Source: B18-G4 sp032250805 (GTDB taxonomy: Bacteria > Bacteroidota > Bacteroidia > Bacteroidales > B18-G4). From it: 64,000 bases of DNA. Made by a program: the position numbers and the translations under genes. Positions 17,797 to 27,047 of this stretch are shown piece after piece (positions within the stretch are counted from its first letter, which is position 1; every line of letters begins with the position of its first letter). The notes under the pieces are model-generated. The model saw only the letters and a list, made by a program, of their open reading frames with translations, had not been told where the DNA came from and did not search any database. The stretch covers positions 1 to 64,000 of the forward strand of contig JAVVEM010000005.1 in the NCBI GenBank assembly GCA_032250805.1, read 5' to 3'.

Positions 17797-18801
17797 TCAC
17801 TGATCAATATTCATGTTCAGGCTACTCATCAGTTCAGCTGACTTCTCCCAGAGCTGTTTGCCATGAGCAGGATTGGTGGCTTTTTCATCCATCTCTTTAC
17901 GGCTCATCAGAAAGAAATAGTCGATGGGCTTTCCTTCAACATCCTGAGAGGCGGCAAAGTAGACTACCGGTTCACATGCTTTTTCAGGTGAACGGAAGAA
18001 GATGCTGAAAATAAATTTCAGCAGGGGCTGGAAGATCTTCGGCGCCTCACGTGCAATATTGCTGTTGACCGGGCCCGGACAAAGGGCAAAGACAGAATAA
18101 TCGGTCCTGTCGCCGGGGTTTAGCCTTCGCGAAAGCTCATTGGCAAATGTGGTCAGCAAGAGCTTGTAATGACCGTATAACTCCATTGTTTTACCGATCT
18201 TAAAATCACGGTATTCGCCAAAACCCTCGAGGTCGAAGGTTTTGGGGTTACGGTGGCTCTCGGAAGAAACGAAGATGATCCGCGGTATTTGTCCTTTGGT
18301 GCGATTAAAAATACCGAGATCCAGGAGCCTGTTTACAAGCAGGAATTTTGCAAAGTAGTTAACCATGAACATCTGCTCGAGTCCCTGTTTTGTCATGTGG
18401 CTCTTTTTGGGCACAATGGCAGCATTGCAAACGAGCATGTCGATCGTATTGTATTTTTCCTTTAGTTGGTGTGCGAACTTATTAATGGAATCAGTATCCG
18501 ACAAGTCGACAAACAGCATCGATACCTTATCGGAACCACTTAGCGTTTTCACTTGTTCACCTTTTGAGGGGATGCCGCTGCGCACGGCCATGACCACTTC
18601 GGCACCCCGTTTGGCCATATCCACTGCCGTGGCGAAGCCAAGACCTGAACTGGATCCGGTAATAACAATCCGCTTCCCGTCGAGGCGGTCAGCATCTTTA
18701 AGTTCTCCTGCCGGAACATGTTTTTTAAAGAGATCGCGGATGCCGGTGATGGTTGCTTTTACCGGGCTTTTATAATGGCTTTGCTTTGATTCAGTCATCA
18801 T
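17797..18801 (-). CDS. Short-chain dehydrogenase/reductase (retinol dehydrogenase/POR-like)
   Basis: A 334-residue SDR with an N-terminal extension of about 40 residues before the Rossmann fold. The nucleotide motif is TGSSSGLG, the structural motif is NAA, the catalytic Ser is in FVSSESH, and YGHYK gives the YxxxK pair. The extended shape and the SESHRNP segment resemble retinol dehydrogenases and protochlorophyllide reductase-like SDRs. Arg after the first strand (AVRSG) suggests NADP(H). It begins 20 bases after the stop of the TolC gene on the same strand, so it may ride on the efflux operon. A functional link to the pump is unproven. Confidence 0.85.
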   Translation of the reverse strand: MMTESKQSHYKSPVKATITGIRDLFKKHVPAGELKDADRLDGKRIVITGSSSGLGFATAVDMAKRGAEVVMAVRSGIPSKGEQVKTLSGSDKVSMLFVDLSDTDSINKFAHQLKEKYNTIDMLVCNAAIVPKKSHMTKQGLEQMFMVNYFAKFLLVNRLLDLGIFNRTKGQIPRIIFVSSESHRNPKTFDLEGFGEYRDFKIGKTMELYGHYKLLLTTFANELSRRLNPGDRTDYSVFALCPGPVNSNIAREAPKIFQPLLKFIFSIFFRSPEKACEPVVYFAASQDVEGKPIDYFFLMSRKEMDEKATNPAHGKQLWEKSAELMSSLNMNIDQ

Positions 18802-18821
18802 GCCTGAGGTTTTTATTCATT

Positions 18822-20165
18822 TTACAAATACTCCATGATCCTGCCTGCGATCTGCAGCAGCGAGATCTCAGCAAGCTTGGCCTGGTATTTCACTGATATC
18901 AGCCGCTCTTCGGCATCGAGAAGGCTTTTTTGCACTTCGCGCAGCTCCAGCCCCGACAGGCTTCCGAGTTTGTAACGTTCGAGTGCGATTTCGAGATTTT
19001 CCTGGGCTACCTCCAGGTTTTGTTCTTCCAGTCTGACGAGGCGGAGGTTGTTTTCATATGCATAATAGATAGTCAGCAATTCAGCTTTGACTTCCTGCTC
19101 AATTTTGCTGTACCTGATCATGCTGTTCTCAATTCCGATACGTGCATTGTTCTTTTCCCGCCTGGCATTGAATCCATCAAAAATGTTCAATCCGAGAGTT
19201 ACTCCATAGTTAAGGCCCCGGGTGTTCTGAAGGCGGAGATCACCTGTTTCATAAATATTGTTTGCATATCCATATCCCGCCGACATGTTCAGGTAGGGAT
19301 ATGAGCGTGAGCGGATGATTTTATAATCCAGTTCAGAGATAATCTGGCTTTTTGAGGCAATTTGCAGGCTGGTATTATAATCCAGTGTCTGCTCCAGCAG
19401 CTCATCATAGGAAAGGCTCTCATTGATCTGTATCAGCGAATCCTTTAGCTGTAAGTCGTCTCCAAGGTTTTCGACCGACATCAGCTCATTGAGCCTGATC
19501 TGTGAAGTTCGTAGCACTTCCTGCTGATGCGCCAGCCTTGAGCTGTCGGCGTTGAGGTAAACCATCGACTGCAACAGTTCGAGCTTTGATGCACCTCCCA
19601 GCAGGTAACGCTCCTCATCGATCCTGAGCCTTTCACGCGAAAGCGATACGGCGTACTTCAGATTATCACCCAGGATAAGCTGTTGGATATAGTAATTATA
19701 TTCTGAAGCGATCTGCGCTACCAGGTTTTCGGCGGCCATTTGCAGGTTCAACCCTTCCAGCTCGCTTTGCCTGCCCAGCTTCTGATAGGTATTTTTAACC
19801 TGGAATCCCCTAAAAATGGTCATTCCGAGTTCAACCTCAGCCGAACCGTAAGTATTGAGAATATTGGGTGTGTTGATATTCTCGCCGCTACGCATATTTT
19901 GATCGAGGGTTCTCACCGATCCGCCATACTGCCCGGCAAGGGAGAGTGAAGGCAGGTAGCCGGCATTTCCCAATGTGTGGTCGTTAGCGCTTATCTCCTC
20001 CTGGTTCCGGACTACCTGCAGCGAAAAATTCTGTTCCAGTCCGGTTTGTATACACCGGCTCAGGCCATATACCTCCTGTGCCATGGCATCAGGTTGGTAA
20101 AATGCCAGAAGCGCCAATAGCATAACTGGCTTAATGCTTATTCTTGTCAGTAGTTTCGGCAGCAT
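18822..20165 (-). CDS. TolC-like outer membrane efflux protein
   Basis: About 447 residues of the OEP/TolC family. The likely signal peptide is at ATG 20165 (MLPKLLTRISIKPVMLLALL, cleaved near AMAQ). This start overlaps the end of the RND gene by 35 bases; ATG 20177 would also work. The body has the two alpha-helical repeats with Glu/Leu-rich coiled segments (AQENLEIALERYKLGSLSGL) typical of the channel. It is the third gene of an adaptor-RND-TolC operon, a different order from the first efflux operon in this window. Confidence 0.9.
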   Translation of the reverse strand: MLPKLLTRISIKPVMLLALLAFYQPDAMAQEVYGLSRCIQTGLEQNFSLQVVRNQEEISANDHTLGNAGYLPSLSLAGQYGGSVRTLDQNMRSGENINTPNILNTYGSAEVELGMTIFRGFQVKNTYQKLGRQSELEGLNLQMAAENLVAQIASEYNYYIQQLILGDNLKYAVSLSRERLRIDEERYLLGGASKLELLQSMVYLNADSSRLAHQQEVLRTSQIRLNELMSVENLGDDLQLKDSLIQINESLSYDELLEQTLDYNTSLQIASKSQIISELDYKIIRSRSYPYLNMSAGYGYANNIYETGDLRLQNTRGLNYGVTLGLNIFDGFNARREKNNARIGIENSMIRYSKIEQEVKAELLTIYYAYENNLRLVRLEEQNLEVAQENLEIALERYKLGSLSGLELREVQKSLLDAEERLISVKYQAKLAEISLLQIAGRIMEYL

Positions 20166-23100
20166 GATCTGGTTCATGAACAATATTTTTTGAATCACTT
20201 GAGATAAACAGGTAAATGGCCGGTACAACATAGAGGGTAAGAAATGTGGAGAGGGTCAGTCCTCCGACCACTGCCACCCCCATGGCGATACGGCTTTGCG
20301 CACCTTCGCCAAGGCCCAGGGCCAACGGCATTACACCGAGGATAGTTGAAAGGCTGGTCATCAGGATGGGCCTGAACCTGGCCGCCGCCGAATAGCGGAT
20401 CGCATCAAATTTGCTCATCCCGGCCACCTTGCGCTGGTTGGCGAATTCAACGATGAGGATGCCGTTCTTTGATACCAGCCCAACCAGCATGATGATGCCG
20501 ATCTGGCTGAAGATGTTCATGGTAATGTCGAAATACCACATAAAGATAAGGGCTCCTGTGAGGGCCAGCGGAACGGTCATCATTACGATGAGCGGATCCT
20601 TGAAGCTTTCAAATTGGGCCGAAAGCACCAGGAAGATGAGCACCAAAGCCAGGATGAAGGCAAACATCAGGCTGGAGGAGCTTTCCATAAAGTCTTTGGA
20701 ATCGCCCGACAGGGCTGTCCGGAAAGAGTCGTCGAGCACGCGGGCCGCAATCTTGTCCATTTCCTCAAGCCCCTGGCTGATGGTTTTCCCTTCGGCCAGT
20801 CCTGACGAGACAGTGGCAGCCACAAAACGGTTGTAGCGGTATAACTGGGGCGGCGCCGTCGACTCCTGCAGGCTCACAAAATTATCGAGCTGCACCATAT
20901 AACCCTTGTTGTTTCTTACATACAATGATTTGAGGTCGAGGGGCTTATTGCGGTCTTCCCTGGCAAGCTCGCCCAGGATCTGGTACTGCTTACCGTTCAT
21001 AATAAAATATCCGAAGCGCTGCCCGCTGAGCGCGAGCTGCAGTGTTTGTCCGATATTCTGAGTGGTAACCCCCAGCAGGTTTGCCTTGTCGCGGTTGATG
21101 ACGATTCGCAGTTCGGGCTTGGTAAACTTCAGGTTTACATCGGCCATTTCAAAGACCGGGTTTGCATTTACCTCAGCCATGAAGGCAGGCAGGATCTCGC
21201 GCAGCTTTTCGATCTCCGGTGCCTGCAGCACATATTGGATGGGCAGGCCTGCGCGCCGGCCACCGAATGTTGACTGCTGGATCACGCTGGCCCTCGCCTG
21301 GGTCATCGTCCGCAGTTTGGCCGTCAGCTGGCTGGCGATCTCCTGCTGCGATCGTTCCCTTTGGCCGGGCTCGGTAAGGATCACCCGCAGGAATCCGCCA
21401 CCGCCCCCCCTCACAATGCCGATAACCTTGTCGGCCTCCGGAATCGTGTTTTCTACCAGACTGGCAACGTTTTCGTTGTATGCCAGGTTGTATTCGTAGG
21501 TCGAACCTTCCTGTGAAGTAATTCTGATGCTGAGCTGCGAACGGTCTTCGAGCGGAGCCATTTCGGCAGGGATGCTCTTCCACAGTACCACGATCAGGGT
21601 GATGGCCGCCACAAGGATAACAAGGGAGAAATATTTTTTTCGGAGGAAGGTATCAAGCGAACGCTGATAGGCGTTGTTCAGTGAGATAAAGAATTTTTCT
21701 GTGAAATGATACGCCTTGCTTCGTGTATGCCTTGTCTTGAGCAATTTTGTGGAGAGCATAGGCGTGAGTGACAGGGCTACGAACGACGATATGGTGACCG
21801 CCCCCGCAATCACGATGCTGAACTCACGGAACAGCCTTCCGGTCATCCCTTCCAGGAATACGATAGGAATAAATACCGCCACCAGCGTGATGGTGGTGGA
21901 TATGATGGCAAAAAATATCTCGTTCGACCCCTTGAAACCTGCCTCCAGCGGGCTCATGCCCTGTTCTATCTTCACATATATGTTCTCCATCATTACGATG
22001 GCATCGTCAACCACCAGTCCTATGGAAAGGACGATGGCCAGCAGCGTAAGCACGTTAATGGTAAAGCCTGCGATATACATGATGAAGAATGCGCCCACCA
22101 GCGATACGGGGATAACCAGGATAGGGATGATGGTGGTGCGCCAGTCGCGCAGGAAGGTAAAAATGATGATCACCACCAGGAAAAAGGCCAGGAAGATGGT
22201 GCTCCGCACTTCCCTGATCGACGAACGGATATACTTGGTATTGTCGAAGCCTACATCGTATTCCACATCATCGGGGAGGTTTTTTTTGATATATCCGAGC
22301 CTTTCATAGATATCGTCGGCAATCTCGATATGGTTGGCACCCGGCTGCGGGATGATGGCCGTAGCGATCATTGGAACCCCATTCATTTTGGCGATCCCTC
22401 TGAGGTCTTCAGGGCCCAGCTCAGCACGGCCGATATCGCTCACGCGCACGATCTGGTCGCCGGTCTGTCGGAGGATGAGGTTATTAAATTCCTGTGGCGT
22501 GGTCATCAGTCCCAGTGTTCTGATGGTAAGCTCGGTGTTTGTGCCTTCGATGCTTCCTGCCGGGAGCTCCACGTTTTCGCGGAGGATGGCATTGCGCACA
22601 TCCAGCGGGGTCATCTGGTAGCCGGCCAGCTTGGCCGGGTCGAGCCATATGCGCATGGCATAACGCTTCTCGCCCCAGATCATTACCGCACTAACGCCCG
22701 AAACGGTCTGCAATTGTTCTTTAAAGGTTAGCTCGGCAATTTCAGATATCTCCAGCAGCGACCGCTGGGCGCTCTTCACGGCGATGATCATAATAGGACT
22801 GGCATCGGCATCGGCCTTCGACACTGTGGGCGGGTCGCAGTCGCGCGGCAAACGTCGCTGGGCCTGCGAAACCTTGTCACGCACATCATTGGCCGCAGCC
22901 TCCATATCGACCGAGAGCTCGAACTCAACGGTGATCCTGCTGTAGCCCTGGCTGCTGTAACTCGTGAGCGTGCGGATGCCCGGTATGCCGTTTATGTATT
23001 GCTCGAGCGGCTCGGTGATCTGGGTTTCGATAACGTCGGAGTTGGCGCCGGGATAGGAGGTGCTCACGGAGATGATGGGCGGATCAACGCTGGGGAATTC

Positions 23101-23205
23101 CCTCACCCCGAGGTAGGTCATCCCGATGATGCCGAACAAAAGGATCACCAGTGAGAACACCGTAGCCAGCACCGGCCGCTGTATGCTGATCGACGACAGG
23201 CTCAT
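20131..23205 (-). CDS. RND efflux pump permease (HAE-1/MexB-like)
   Basis: A 1024-residue RND exporter. It starts MSLSSISIQRPVLATVFSLV with TM1. The periplasmic porter domain has the family stretch PGANSDVIETQITEPLE, TM4 has the aspartate pair in GLVVDDAIVMMENI, and the second half has GLVSKNGILIVEFANQ. Length and layout are normal. The gene start overlaps the stop of the adaptor gene (ATGA), so they are translationally coupled. It is clearly divergent from the pump at 5945-9070, so the two operons are not recent duplicates. The substrate is unknown. Confidence 0.95.
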   Translation of the reverse strand: MSLSSISIQRPVLATVFSLVILLFGIIGMTYLGVREFPSVDPPIISVSTSYPGANSDVIETQITEPLEQYINGIPGIRTLTSYSSQGYSRITVEFELSVDMEAAANDVRDKVSQAQRRLPRDCDPPTVSKADADASPIMIIAVKSAQRSLLEISEIAELTFKEQLQTVSGVSAVMIWGEKRYAMRIWLDPAKLAGYQMTPLDVRNAILRENVELPAGSIEGTNTELTIRTLGLMTTPQEFNNLILRQTGDQIVRVSDIGRAELGPEDLRGIAKMNGVPMIATAIIPQPGANHIEIADDIYERLGYIKKNLPDDVEYDVGFDNTKYIRSSIREVRSTIFLAFFLVVIIIFTFLRDWRTTIIPILVIPVSLVGAFFIMYIAGFTINVLTLLAIVLSIGLVVDDAIVMMENIYVKIEQGMSPLEAGFKGSNEIFFAIISTTITLVAVFIPIVFLEGMTGRLFREFSIVIAGAVTISSFVALSLTPMLSTKLLKTRHTRSKAYHFTEKFFISLNNAYQRSLDTFLRKKYFSLVILVAAITLIVVLWKSIPAEMAPLEDRSQLSIRITSQEGSTYEYNLAYNENVASLVENTIPEADKVIGIVRGGGGGFLRVILTEPGQRERSQQEIASQLTAKLRTMTQARASVIQQSTFGGRRAGLPIQYVLQAPEIEKLREILPAFMAEVNANPVFEMADVNLKFTKPELRIVINRDKANLLGVTTQNIGQTLQLALSGQRFGYFIMNGKQYQILGELAREDRNKPLDLKSLYVRNNKGYMVQLDNFVSLQESTAPPQLYRYNRFVAATVSSGLAEGKTISQGLEEMDKIAARVLDDSFRTALSGDSKDFMESSSSLMFAFILALVLIFLVLSAQFESFKDPLIVMMTVPLALTGALIFMWYFDITMNIFSQIGIIMLVGLVSKNGILIVEFANQRKVAGMSKFDAIRYSAAARFRPILMTSLSTILGVMPLALGLGEGAQSRIAMGVAVVGGLTLSTFLTLYVVPAIYLFISSDSKNIVHEPDHAAETTDKNKH

Positions 23206-24329
23206 AGCGTGGTGTTTACCAGTGTTTCGTTGGTCATCAGCGAATCGAGCTGTACCGCGATGCCTTGCCGCAACTGCAGGATGGCCGTTGTGAGTACGGT
23301 ATCGCCAAAGTGGAGGCCGGTACGTACCTGCACATGCGATTCGGTGCGCAGACCCAGTGTAACCTTTACCTCTTTGGCTTTGCCATTACTGTAGATAAAA
23401 ACCTTTTCGCCTTCCATCTCGGGGATGACGGCCTGTGTGGGGATGGCGATGGCGTTGTCGATCTGCGACAGAAGTGCCCTGACGCTGGCAAAGCGGCCGG
23501 GTTTAAGTTCCTGGTCATGGTTGGGATACAAGGCCCTTACCATAATGGTGCGGGTATCCATATTTACCTTGGGGTCGACAGCATACACATTGGCTGTAAA
23601 GGTTTCAGGTATGCCATCAATAGCAAATGAGACAGGGAAGCCCGGGCTGATCTCGCCGGCATAGCGTTCCGGCACGGAGAACTCCACCTTGAGGGGCTGG
23701 ATCTTGATCAGGCTGACGATCCGGGTTTGCGTGGTGGCAAAAGCTCCTTCGCTGATCTTGCGCAAACCTACAACACCATTAAAAGGTGCCCTTAACTCTG
23801 TTTCGGAGATACGTGCTTCGATGAGCATGATGTCGGCTTCGAGCGACTGGCGTTCGGTTACCACCTGGTCGTAGCTTTCCTGGCTGATGGCGTCGCGGTC
23901 GAGGAGTTGCCGCTGGCGGAACTCGCGCTCTTTGGTAAGTTTTAGCTGCGCCTCCAGTTTCAGCAGTTGTGCCTGCAAAGGTTTGTCGTTGATCTTGGCC
24001 AGCAGTTCGCCTTTTTTAACCCTTGTGCCTTCCGAAAAGTATATGCCTACCACCTTGCCCGAAGTTTCAAAGGCCAGCTCCACCTCTTCGTCGGGGATCA
24101 GTGAGCCTGTGCTGTAGATAAGCTCGTTCATTTGCACGGGAACCACCACGTAGCCGCTGGCAAACAATGGCTGCCCGCCACCCTGCATCTTCATGCCGGC
24201 AGTTGCTTCAGTGCCCGAACCCGGCAAAAAGGTATGTTTTAGCTTGGGATACAGGATAATACCTATGATCACGATCAGGGTGATCACGCTAAGAAATATC
24301 CTGAAAAGTTTTTTATTTGATGCAGCCAT
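23202..24329 (-). CDS. RND efflux periplasmic adaptor (MFP family)
   Basis: A 375-residue adaptor. Instead of a lipobox it has a single N-terminal membrane helix (LFRIFLSVITLIVIIGIILY). The biotinyl-lipoyl-like halves appear as GKVVGIYFSEGTRVKKGELL and LRAPFNGVVGLRKISEGAFA. A helical hairpin lies between them (residues about 120-170), and beta-barrel and membrane-proximal domains come after. It is the first gene of the operon, with no regulator beside it. It would couple the RND pump to the TolC protein downstream. Confidence 0.92.
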   Translation of the reverse strand: MAASNKKLFRIFLSVITLIVIIGIILYPKLKHTFLPGSGTEATAGMKMQGGGQPLFASGYVVVPVQMNELIYSTGSLIPDEEVELAFETSGKVVGIYFSEGTRVKKGELLAKINDKPLQAQLLKLEAQLKLTKEREFRQRQLLDRDAISQESYDQVVTERQSLEADIMLIEARISETELRAPFNGVVGLRKISEGAFATTQTRIVSLIKIQPLKVEFSVPERYAGEISPGFPVSFAIDGIPETFTANVYAVDPKVNMDTRTIMVRALYPNHDQELKPGRFASVRALLSQIDNAIAIPTQAVIPEMEGEKVFIYSNGKAKEVKVTLGLRTESHVQVRTGLHFGDTVLTTAILQLRQGIAVQLDSLMTNETLVNTTL

Positions 24330-24535
24330 GGCTTGTGTTCACCTCCGTTTTATTAATTTATGATCAACATAAATTTCGGCCTAAAATTCCTGTTCAGATT
24401 CCGGCCTGCAAAATACGGTTTTTATCAATAACTTTTTTTATGGAAGGATTGCCTGCAATGCACCTAATAAAAAGCTACCGATTTAAGCAACAATATACCG
24501 TGTCACATCATTCGGCACAATCATCCGTCTCCAAT

Positions 24536-24589
24536 CAGAATTGTAAATGCACAAGCCGGCGCGTGCGCTGGCTTGTGCCCGTCTCCCCG
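24536..24589 (-). repeat. Ghost copy of the tRNA-Lys 3' end and terminator
   Basis: The layout CAGAAT-GTAAATGCA-AAGCC-hairpin-GGCTT-TGC-GTCTCCCCG repeats that of 24741-24798, which ends in the last eight bases of the tRNA-Lys gene. Here only GTCTCCCCG remains and no tRNA follows. The hairpin arms are GCACAAGCC and GGCTTGTGC (24549-24578). The rest of 24330-24535 holds nothing I can identify. Confidence 0.6.
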
Positions 24590-24600
24590 CCAAGGCGGTA

Positions 24601-24625
24601 AAATATAAAATTCTGTATTCTGTAT
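24601..24625 (-). repeat. Interspersed repeat, inverted partial copy
   Basis: This is the reverse complement of the ATACAGAATACAGAATTTT tail of the repeat family described at 24985-25076. Confidence 0.6.
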
Positions 24626-24753
24626 TGTCAATATGATTTTCGATTCAATTTGGCCAAGTTGCAATATCACAATATCATCATCGACAAATAATTATAAATG
24701 CGAAATCGCCCATCACTTCTCAAATTTTATATACAGAACACAGAATCGTAAAT

Positions 24754-24787
24754 GCAAAAGCCTCTCGAAATTTCGAGAGGCTTTTGC
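24754..24787 (-). terminator. Terminator of tRNA-Lys
   Basis: A perfect 34-base palindrome has the arm GCAAAAGCCTCTCGAAA. It begins three bases downstream of the tRNA 3' end. Read on the minus strand it ends in the run TTTTGC, so it acts by a very stable GC-rich stem with a short T tract. Confidence 0.8.
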
Positions 24788-24790
24788 CTG

Positions 24791-24863
<73 letters not shown>

Positions 24864-24884
24864 AAGCGTTTTGCTTTGGAGCGG

Positions 24885-24892
24885 CAAAATTA
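24885..24892 (-). promoter_or_regulatory. -7 promoter box of tRNA-Lys
   Basis: On the minus strand this reads TAATTTTG, an exact TAnnTTTG, and it sits 21 bases before the tRNA 5' end. Confidence 0.5.
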
Positions 24893-24984
24893 ATAATTTT
24901 CCGCTAATATCCGGCTATAGAAAGTATATTTTCATTGCATGGCCTGCCGGGCATAAAGTGCTTCCTTTAACTCCTTTTGATCGG

Positions 24985-25076
24985 TTCACACACAAGCGTG
25001 TAAAAGTGGTCAATTGTGCCGTTCTATACAATCGCACATCACATCGACCATACAGAATACAGAATTTTACATTCTT
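24985..25076 (+). repeat. Interspersed intergenic repeat, copy 1
   Basis: A full-length copy of a roughly 92-base repeat. It begins TTCACACACAAGCGTG, continues CAATTGTGCCGTTCTAT, then CGCACATCACATCGACC, and ends ATACAGAATACAGAATTTT. A nearly identical copy is at 29873-29964 and shorter copies are listed separately. Confidence 0.85.
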
Positions 25077-25109
25077 CAGGGCTTTTGCTTATACGATTCA
25101 GATTTTGTA

Positions 25110-26768
25110 TTAAATGGTTTCCGTGCGTAAAAATGGCGACATCACCTTATCTGAAGCAACTTCGCTGTCAATCACCTTGACCAGAATTTTATAAGCCTCC
25201 GGCATTTCATTTCTGATGATCAGCAGTGCGCTGTTCACACCAGCTTTCACTGCTATTGGCACACCACCGCCTACCGCAGCCCACTGGCTGCCGATATAAA
25301 GATTTTTTACCGGAGTAGATATATGGGCAACCTTATTTCTGATATTCCGGTAGCTGGGCCGGAAACCCATGATAGCTCCGTCGCGGTTGCCCGTGTAGCG
25401 CAGGTAAGTGATCGGAGTGGCAACATCCATCACTTCAATATGATTTCGGAGCCCGGGGATCAATTTTTCCTCAACACGTTTGATCAAAATATCAGCATAT
25501 TCCTGTTTAAACGACTTATAGGCATCACCCCTGATATAATTATTTTCCTTGTCGCGCTCCGTTTTCCAGAATTTTCCATGGCTGATGGAGCATGAGGCAT
25601 ACAACATGAGGACACCTTTCCCTGCAGGTGCCACAGTGTGGTCTCGTGAAGAGTTCGCAATAACACTGATCTCGGTCTTGTAGGGATCGCCGCTGTCTTG
25701 TTCTTTGCGTGTGATATCATCCCTTCTGATCAGGACCTGTTCTTCAAATATCCCAAGTTCTTCCGTTGGGCAGTCCAGGCCAAGCGAAACAGTTACGCAG
25801 GAGTTGTAAACCTCTGCATTTTGTTGTTTCTTGATAAGCCTCTGACTAAGCGTTCCTTCAGGAAGCAGTTTAGTGTAAACTGACTCAACATCACAAGCTG
25901 CGATGACATAGGAGCTGCGTATTTTATGTGTCATTCCCTTGCTTAGGATGCTAACACCTGTAGCCAGTCCATTTTCCATATTTATCCCGGTGACCTTGCT
26001 GTTGCAGAAAATACTTGCATTCCAGGCCTCCAGCTTATCAGCAATCCAATTTGTAAGTGCCTGGGCGCCACCTACCGGTGGAAGCTGATAATCGTTATTA
26101 TATGCCCAGCCAACCGGAACCATGCAAGATAAAAGCTTTTCTTCGGTGCTGTAAAGCTCTTTGAGGCAGTCACTTCCGAAAAAACGTCTTAATCCTGTCT
26201 TTGCAGAGAATGGCAGATAGCGGATGAGCGGTATTGCCGCCCGGTTTGCCCGGATAAAAGATTGGATCTTCTCAGGCAGTGACATGGTCTCTGAGGTACG
26301 GGTATGGTTGGTCATCTTTCTAAAAGCATCAGCAGTGGCTTTGCTCGCCTTGAAAAATTTCCTGATAGATTTTTCTTCGTCCGGAAACCCGGCAATCATG
26401 ACATCCCTCAACTCATCGGGGTCATTTGTTAAGGTATAGTCATAGGAATCACTTAAAAACCGACGGATCCTTTTATTTTCGGGCGTTTTGGGCGAATCAG
26501 GGCCGATCAGGTCGAATATCCTTTTCACAAAGCCACCGGGGCCCATCTGATTCAGCCAGTGGATGGCCGAATCAAAAGAAAAGCCTTTGCGCTCATATCT
26601 TGTTAAATATCCACCGGGATGTGATGCCATCTCAACAACGCAAACATCCAGTTTGCATTTGGCAAGAAGGGCAGCAGCAGTAAGTCCCCCAATACCGGCG
26701 CCGATGACGATTACATCATATTTTTGATCAGAAGAATGCTTTGAAATATCGTAATTTCCAGGAGACAT
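25110..26768 (-). CDS. FAD-dependent phytoene desaturase/carotenoid isomerase-like oxidoreductase
   Basis: A 552-residue flavoprotein of the CrtI / CrtISO / retinol saturase group. The N-terminal dinucleotide-binding motif is VIVIGAGIGGLTAAALLAK, followed by the second family motif SHPGGYLTRYERKGFSFD. The C-terminus has the FAD-binding segment NLYIGSQWAAVGGGVPIAVK. The length fits RetSat/CrtISO-like enzymes. No crtB, crtE or other carotenoid gene is near, so the substrate (a carotenoid, retinoid or other polyprenoid) is open. It stands alone between intergenic repeats. The family assignment is firm but the reaction is not. Confidence 0.82.
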   Translation of the reverse strand: MSPGNYDISKHSSDQKYDVIVIGAGIGGLTAAALLAKCKLDVCVVEMASHPGGYLTRYERKGFSFDSAIHWLNQMGPGGFVKRIFDLIGPDSPKTPENKRIRRFLSDSYDYTLTNDPDELRDVMIAGFPDEEKSIRKFFKASKATADAFRKMTNHTRTSETMSLPEKIQSFIRANRAAIPLIRYLPFSAKTGLRRFFGSDCLKELYSTEEKLLSCMVPVGWAYNNDYQLPPVGGAQALTNWIADKLEAWNASIFCNSKVTGINMENGLATGVSILSKGMTHKIRSSYVIAACDVESVYTKLLPEGTLSQRLIKKQQNAEVYNSCVTVSLGLDCPTEELGIFEEQVLIRRDDITRKEQDSGDPYKTEISVIANSSRDHTVAPAGKGVLMLYASCSISHGKFWKTERDKENNYIRGDAYKSFKQEYADILIKRVEEKLIPGLRNHIEVMDVATPITYLRYTGNRDGAIMGFRPSYRNIRNKVAHISTPVKNLYIGSQWAAVGGGVPIAVKAGVNSALLIIRNEMPEAYKILVKVIDSEVASDKVMSPFLRTETI

Positions 26769-26980
26769 ATGGGTGTAGATAATCAGCTGTCAATATCCGA
26801 AAAAAAACAATACCAAGCAAAATGCTATGTGGATTAATTGATCAATTATCCAATTGGCTACCTGGGAGGTAAATCTGCATTAATCACTAATAAATAGGAT
26901 ATCATCATTCAAAATAAGCCTCCAATCGCCTGAATTAATTCTTCTTTGAGTGATTATTGATCAGATCCTAAACATTTTCT

Positions 26981-27013
26981 ATCGACCATACAGAATACAG
27001 AATTTTATATTCT
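26981..27013 (+). repeat. Interspersed repeat, partial copy
   Basis: ATCGACCATACAGAATACAG followed by AATTTTATATTCT is the 3' third of the family at 24985-25076. It lies just downstream of the T9SS repeat gene's stop. Confidence 0.75.
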
Positions 27014-27047
27014 TATGCCCTTGCCCGGCCTTTTCTGAATGGTGATA

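Noticed and set aside
5945..23205. The two RND operons as a recent duplication
   Set aside because: Gene order, adaptor anchoring (lipobox versus membrane helix) and protein sequences differ too much.
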